This document shows, in pieces, positions 60,044-64,000 of a stretch of DNA of 64,000 bases. The DNA is taken from positions 1,302,001 through 1,366,000 of the forward strand of contig CAVOTI010000001.1 of NCBI GenBank assembly GCA_963699105.1. The letters are read 5' to 3'. This DNA comes from Bog-756 sp963699105 (lineage in GTDB: Bacteria > Actinomycetota > Acidimicrobiia > Acidimicrobiales > RAAP-2). Position 1 is the stretch's first letter; every line of letters begins with the position of its first letter. The notes beneath the pieces are model-generated. The model did not search any database and had not been told where the DNA came from. It was given only the letters and a program-made list of their open reading frames with translations. The position numbers were made by a program, and so were the translations under genes.

Positions 60044-61192
60044 ATGAACGGGGATCCGACGAAGGGCATCGAGGACATCGTCCGCCGGAACGTCGCCGCT
60101 CTCCGATCCAAGGCCAATCTGACCCAACAGGGGCTGGCCGACGAGATGCTCCTCCGCGGAGTCACCTGGACGCGCGAGACGGTGGCCCAGGTGGAGACGA
60201 CCAACCGCCGGCTCGGGTTCACCGAGGCCATCGCCGTGGCGGCCAGCCTCGACGTACCGGTGGCCCGGTTGACCGCCACCGGGGCGGCGACGGTGGCGGT
60301 GGGCGACAGCGAGTGGTCGGTGGCCTACCTTGGTGCGGCAATCGCCGGCACCGCCGGCGACGTCTTCCCGCCCGAGAGCTACGCCTCCCGGGTCACCAGA
60401 CCGGTCGGGTCGGAGGAGCCGGCGGCACCGGTCACCCCCCTACCGACATCGTCGTCGGCACCGGTCACCCCCCTGTCGACATCGTCGGCGGCACCGGTCA
60501 CCGCCCTGCCGACGTCGTCCGGGTCACCCGAGGGTCCGGTGGCGACCCCACCGACCACCGCCACCGGACCCGGTCAGGAGGGTGAGCGGCGGCGGGGTCC
60601 GAGTGAGCGCCGGTCACCCGATGTGGCTGATCCCGGCCGCACGGGACGGAGGTCGACCGACCAGGTGCCGGTGGCCCAGGCCCAGGCCCCGGCCAAGACG
60701 GCCGAGCGGATCGAACGCCGCATGCGACTGCGGGTCACCGCCGGCGACGTGGACGCCACCGCCCAGCACCTCTGGTCGCGGAGCCTCGACAGCGAGCGGG
60801 AGCGGCGGGTGACCGACCGGCACGCCCTGACCGGGGGGTCGCTGAGGACCATCCGGGGCCACGTCTCGCGAGACCTCGACCGCGAGATCGCCCACGAGAT
60901 GGAGCGTCGTCCCGAACCCGGTGAGCCGGTCGAGCCGGCGGCTGACGACGACGGGGTGACCAGCCCGGAGGAGGCGACCTGGGAGGCCACCCGCCTCAAC
61001 ATCATCCTGGCCAACAAGGGCTACAGCGACAGTGACGTCACCAGGTGGTGGAACTTCACCCGGCACCGTGAACTGGACGACCAGACCATCGCCGAGGCGT
61101 GGAACGCCGGCCAGTACGCCAAGGTCAGCCGCCTCATCGAGTCCCTGCCCGACCGGCGGGGACCGGTGGCCGGCTACTACACCGACGAATAG
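60044..61192 (+). CDS. XRE-type DNA-binding protein with repeat linker and novel C-terminal part
   Basis: 382 residues from ATG 60044. The N-terminal HTH is RRNVAALRSKANLTQQGLADEMLLRGVTWTRETVAQVETTNRRL. Residues about 125-165 form a linker of three near-identical 11-residue units (APVTPLPTSSS type), encoded by 33-bp tandem repeats. A helical C-terminal domain includes RMRLRVTAGDVDATAQHLWSRSLDSERE and NIILANKGYSDSDVTRWWNFTRHREL with DDQTIAEAWNAGQYAKV. The C-terminal part matches nothing I know. Possibly a regulator with a protein-binding tail. Confidence 0.72.
   Translation: MNGDPTKGIEDIVRRNVAALRSKANLTQQGLADEMLLRGVTWTRETVAQVETTNRRLGFTEAIAVAASLDVPVARLTATGAATVAVGDSEWSVAYLGAAIAGTAGDVFPPESYASRVTRPVGSEEPAAPVTPLPTSSSAPVTPLSTSSAAPVTALPTSSGSPEGPVATPPTTATGPGQEGERRRGPSERRSPDVADPGRTGRRSTDQVPVAQAQAPAKTAERIERRMRLRVTAGDVDATAQHLWSRSLDSERERRVTDRHALTGGSLRTIRGHVSRDLDREIAHEMERRPEPGEPVEPAADDDGVTSPEEATWEATRLNIILANKGYSDSDVTRWWNFTRHRELDDQTIAEAWNAGQYAKVSRLIESLPDRRGPVAGYYTDE
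60424..60522 (+). repeat. 33-bp tandem repeat x3 inside the XRE gene
   Basis: Three consecutive 33-bp units (60424, 60457, 60490) beginning GGCACCGGTCACC, the first two differing at three positions and the third more diverged. They encode the Ala-Pro-Val-Thr-Pro linker. Copy number may vary between strains without changing the frame. Confidence 0.85.
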
Positions 61193-61203
61193 CCACTCGA
61201 CCT

Positions 61204-61220
61204 CCGACCGGGCCGGTCGG
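61204..61220. terminator. Bidirectional hairpin between convergent genes
   Basis: CCGACCGG and CCGGTCGG form an 8-bp stem around one G, 12 bp after the XRE stop and directly abutting the stop of the opposing gene. No T-run on either side. A plausible shared terminator. Confidence 0.45.
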
Positions 61221-61469
61221 CTAGGTGTCCTCGGGGATCGCCTCCCACCATTGGCACCACCACTCGGATCCGACGAGGATGCGCAGCTTCTGGTGCCAGC
61301 AGTAGGAGATGTCGTTGTAGGGCTCGAGGTAGTACCGGCAGTTCTCGCACTTCTCGTTGCCGACCGGCTTCCCCTTGAGGACGGCGTTGGAGGCGAGGTG
61401 CCGCAGCTCCATCGAGAGCTTCTCGTCGATCTCTTTGGGCTCGGGCTCGGGGATCACGTAGTCGGACAT
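61221..61469 (-). CDS. Small HiPIP-like iron-sulfur or zinc protein
   Basis: 82 residues from ATG 61469. The second half, KCENCRYYLEPYNDISYC, then RILVGSEWWCQWW, gives C-x2-C-x11-C-x13-C with aromatic residues in the positions found in high-potential iron-sulfur proteins and in the beta subunit of benzylsuccinate synthase (CxxCxYY...C...WC). An N-terminal helix has EIDEKLSMELRHLASNAVL. It is cytoplasmic, with no signal peptide. A [4Fe-4S] site is likely but a zinc site is possible. Confidence 0.62.
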   Translation of the reverse strand: MSDYVIPEPEPKEIDEKLSMELRHLASNAVLKGKPVGNEKCENCRYYLEPYNDISYCWHQKLRILVGSEWWCQWWEAIPEDT

Positions 61470-61534
61470 GTGGCAAGGATAATGCCCGGCGCCACTCCCG
61501 CAGCCAGGCCATCCCCACTACCCGGGTGACGCCG

Positions 61535-62773
61535 TCAACAGTCGGCCACCTCGCTGTCGAGATAGGCCACCGGCGGCGGGCTGGTCCACCCGCTGTTGGG
61601 CGTGAAGTACCCATAACCCACGTTCTGGCCGGCCAGGGCCGAGCAGGCGGCGGCCGGCTGGTCCGGGCCGCCGGTGTCGTAGACCAGCACCGAAAAGTGT
61701 TGGGGTCCGTAGGCCGACTCCCACGTCGCCGGCGACCAGGGCACCCCCGACCCGTAGTCCAAGAAGTCGCTGTAGGGATCCTCGAAGACCACGGCGATGT
61801 CGGCGTTCTGGCCGGCCACGGTGCTCGACAGGGCCCAGTTGCTGATGGGGTTCACACCGAAATTGAAGGTGACGGTCTGGTCGGCGGCCACGGCGTGCAC
61901 GAAGGCGGCCAGGGTGCGGTAGTAGCTGACGGCCGAGGTGGTGCGGGACAGGCAGTCGCCGGTGGAGGTGGGGTTGGACGGATCGTCGGCTTCGTCGAAG
62001 AAGATGCCGGAGATTCCGTCGGCGCCGTACCACCCGTACCAGCTGTCGATCTCCCCCTCGGCGGTGGCCAGTGACACCTGGCAATAGCCGGTGTCGACGT
62101 AGCCCATCACGCCGACGTGGGCGGCACCGCAGTAGTCGATGTTGGTGGCCCACGCCGGGCTGGCCGAGGTGCCCGGACCACCGGGATTGCCGATGTCGGC
62201 GATGATGAGCGAGTCGGTGCCGGCCAGCGCTCCACATGTCTGTTGCCAATCGGCGGCGCTGCTGTCGTAGAGCGGCACGAGGAGCCTCGAAGTGGCGGGG
62301 GCCGGGCTGGTGGGGGTCGGCTCGGGGGTGACGGCGTTGGAGGGGGCGGACGCCGGACCGGTGCCCACGGCATTGACGGCGGCCACCGTGAACCGGTAGG
62401 AGATGCCGGCGGTCAGGCCGGTCACCAGTTGGCTGGTCACGTCGCCGGTGGAGACCGACGGGCCGGCAGAGGGGACGACGACGTAGCCGGTGATGGCGCT
62501 TCCCCCCGTGCTGGTGGGCACGGTCCAGGTGACGGTGGCACTCGACACGCCGGCCACCGCGCTCACCCCGGACGGGGCGCCCGGGACGGTCGCCCGGGTC
62601 GGTCGGGTCGGCCCGGGCCGACCGCCGGACTGTCGGGAGGCGGCGCCGGTCACCTGGACGGTCCCGATCTGCACGATGGCGGCCAGGCCGAGGACCACGG
62701 CCAGGGCGGCGACCACCGCCACGCCGATGCCGGCCCGACCCGGGTCACCTCTGTGGTGGCAATGACCGCCCAT
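61535..62773 (-). CDS. Secreted spherulin-4-like (GH135-type) protein with FnIII domain
   Basis: 412 residues from ATG 62773. A membrane anchor or signal (AGIGVAVVAALAVVLGLAAIVQIG) is followed by a fibronectin-III domain (PGAPSGVSAVAGVSSATVTWTVP, ISYRFTVAAVNAVGTGPAS). The catalytic-type domain begins RLLVPLYDSSAADWQQTCG and has SLIIADIGNPGGPG, HVGVMGYVDTGYC, SWYGWYGADGISGIFFDEADD and VTFNFGVNPIS, the spherulation-specific family 4 pattern. Related fungal Sph3 enzymes cut galactosaminogalactan. Acidic residues in FFDEADD would be the catalytic ones. Cell-surface glycan turnover is likely. Confidence 0.82.
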   Translation of the reverse strand: MGGHCHHRGDPGRAGIGVAVVAALAVVLGLAAIVQIGTVQVTGAASRQSGGRPGPTRPTRATVPGAPSGVSAVAGVSSATVTWTVPTSTGGSAITGYVVVPSAGPSVSTGDVTSQLVTGLTAGISYRFTVAAVNAVGTGPASAPSNAVTPEPTPTSPAPATSRLLVPLYDSSAADWQQTCGALAGTDSLIIADIGNPGGPGTSASPAWATNIDYCGAAHVGVMGYVDTGYCQVSLATAEGEIDSWYGWYGADGISGIFFDEADDPSNPTSTGDCLSRTTSAVSYYRTLAAFVHAVAADQTVTFNFGVNPISNWALSSTVAGQNADIAVVFEDPYSDFLDYGSGVPWSPATWESAYGPQHFSVLVYDTGGPDQPAAACSALAGQNVGYGYFTPNSGWTSPPPVAYLDSEVADC

Positions 62774-62967
62774 GACAACGCTCCCCCCGCAGGTGGTGGG
62801 GGCGCCGTTGAGGGTCCGCCGACGCTCCCCCGCGCCCCGACCCTCGAGCCGGGCGCTGTCGAAACCCTATCCAACCGGAGGCGGGCCTGCTCAGTGGCCG
62901 GCCGGACTCAGCCGGGGGCTCACCGGGGGCCCGATGGCGCCCCGGGGCCCGGACCCTCTCGGCCCGG

Positions 62968-63460
62968 TCACCCGGAGCCTTCGATCCGGTCGTCCGTGGC
63001 CCGGGCCTCGATGTCCAACCGTCGCAGGATCCCGGGCACGATCCGTCGCTCGGCCAGCCGACCGACCCCCGGTACCGCCACCACCAGCTGGCCGTCGAGG
63101 TGCCGGACGGCACCGGTCCCCTCGGGGGCGATGACGAACTCGGCGGACCCGTGCAACCGGCCCGGATCGCGTTCGGCCTCGAATCTCAACGAGCCGGTGG
63201 CGGCCTGGCGGTCGATCCTGACCTGTTGGATCCAGGCCAGACGACCGGAGCCGATCAGCCGCCTGGCCATCGGATCGAGGTTCCCCTCGAACTGGTAACG
63301 GAGCCGGATCACCGCCACACCCCCGGCCTCCCGCTCCTCGACCAGTTCGGGCCGGCTCAGATCGGGAAGGGCGAGATCGAGGTAGAAGGCCGGGTCGGCC
63401 AGGATCGCCACCACCGCCACACTCGACCGCGGTAGCTGGTGCTCAGGCGCGGAAGCGCAC
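62968..63460 (-). CDS. DUF2505 (SRPBCC-like) protein, one frameshift
   Basis: About 160 residues from GTG 63460 (VRFRA). An early shift near 63442 leads to EHQLPRSSVAVVAILADPAFYLDLALPDLS, then VIRLRYQFEGNLDPMARRLIGSGRLAW, RFEAERDPGRLHGSAEFVI and VAVPGVGRLAERRIVPGILRRLDIEA. All are characteristic of the DUF2505 family in actinobacteria. It is thought to bind lipids through its START-like fold. It follows the beta-repeat gene at a short distance. Confidence 0.8.
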
Positions 63461-63472
63461 CAGCCATGGGAC

Positions 63473-64000
63473 TCACCGGGGCGTGAAGCTGGTCGAGCAG
63501 AAGGCTGAGCCGTTCCCCACGTCGGCGATGACCGAGGCCGGAATGTTGGGGAGCGGGTGTCCGATGTCGAAGACGACGTCGCCGTTCGCCGGAACCATCG
63601 GTGGCCCCAGTGGCCGTGGACACCTGGGCCTTGTAATTGACGGTCAATATGATAGTGGCGCTGGGGACCGTCGACCGGATGGTGGCCGTCTCGCGCACTG
63701 CCCCCCTTGGGATTCGGGTTCGACATGGTGACGGTACAGATCGCCGATCGGCAGAGGCGAGACCGCCGAACCGTAGAACTGGGACGAGCCGAAGGTGAAG
63801 ATACCCCCGTCCGAGGCCACGAGACCGGTAGCCCGATACCCGAGGTGGCGGCCTCCATGCCGACCACCGGCTTGGCCAGATGGAGGTTGCCCGTCGATCC
63901 GAGGAAGGGCGAGTTGAAGGCGAACACGCCACCGTCGCCGGCCACCAGCCAGTAGCCGCCGGTGGCGGCGTCGTCGGCCATGCCCACCACCGGCTGGTTG
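63473..64000 (-). CDS. Surface beta-repeat protein, 3' part, frameshifted
   Basis: Runs off the right edge. Repeats of the type VVGMADDAATGGYWLVAGDGGVFAFNSPFLGS and then YRATGLVASDGGIFTFGSSQFYGS are well known in actinobacterial exported proteins (GYWLVASDGGVFxFG modules of beta-propeller type). After at least two shifts the C-terminal part reads CTVTMSNPNPKGG and then TATIRSTVPSATIILTVNYKAQ. The TGA is at 63473-63475. N-terminal length and anchor are not visible. Confidence 0.72.

Overview
This 64 kb window is GC-rich bacterial DNA that reads as an actinobacterium, most likely from or near the class Acidimicrobiia. The basis is mycothiol- and F420-type enzymes, mycobacterial-style lipid-transfer thiolases with DUF35 partners, EmrB/TetR pairs, SDR-rich metabolism, frequent GTG starts, and secreted Cys/Trp repeat proteins. 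The lineage is an inference; the window has no rRNA or other phylogenetic marker, and I see no tRNA, rRNA or CRISPR array.

Layout. 1-18.2 kb: end of a phosphoesterase, a DUF1275 membrane protein, an ABC-F ATPase, an intact-ended IS66 element, a four-gene DUF35/thiolase operon resembling the ltp3/ltp4 sterol side-chain locus, a sulfatase, a low-molecular-weight tyrosine phosphatase, a PPOX protein, two oxidoreductases, an ABC exporter, and an ECF sigma factor coupled to a membrane protein that carries a thioredoxin-like DUF929 domain. 18.3-25 kb: an IS630 element inserted exactly in the stop codon of a secreted repeat protein, an MFS transporter, an F420-type oxidoreductase and a TetR/mycothiol-isomerase pair. 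25-33.3 kb: a visibly lower-GC accessory stretch with secreted repeat proteins, a nonapeptide 'SIGS' repeat protein, two micro-ORFs coupled to a processive glycosyltransferase and a polysaccharide deacetylase, and small secreted proteins.

33.4-42.3 kb is a coherent light-response module. A B12-binding regulator with the CarH photoreceptor motif is followed by a divergent cluster: CFA-type methyltransferase, DUF1365 and FAD oxidoreductase on one strand; SRPBCC, two SDR-type proteins and a DNA photolyase on the other. A similar palindrome lies upstream of the regulator and in the divergent promoter. 42.3-46.2 kb contains decayed gene fragments and a second ECF sigma/membrane-protein pair. 46-64 kb holds a methyltransferase, zinc alcohol dehydrogenase, DinB protein, two MFS transporters (the second with its own TetR), HdeD, two SDRs, an alpha-glucosidase, an XRE-type regulator, a HiPIP-like Cys protein, a spherulin-4/FnIII protein, a DUF2505 protein and the end of a beta-repeat surface protein.

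Quality caveat. Genes in about 1-24.3 kb and after 63.4 kb carry many frameshifts, several of them compensating pairs inside otherwise conserved proteins, while about 27.9-62.8 kb is almost free of them. This pattern looks like sequencing or assembly error rather than gene decay, so frameshifted genes are annotated here as whole genes with the shifts noted.
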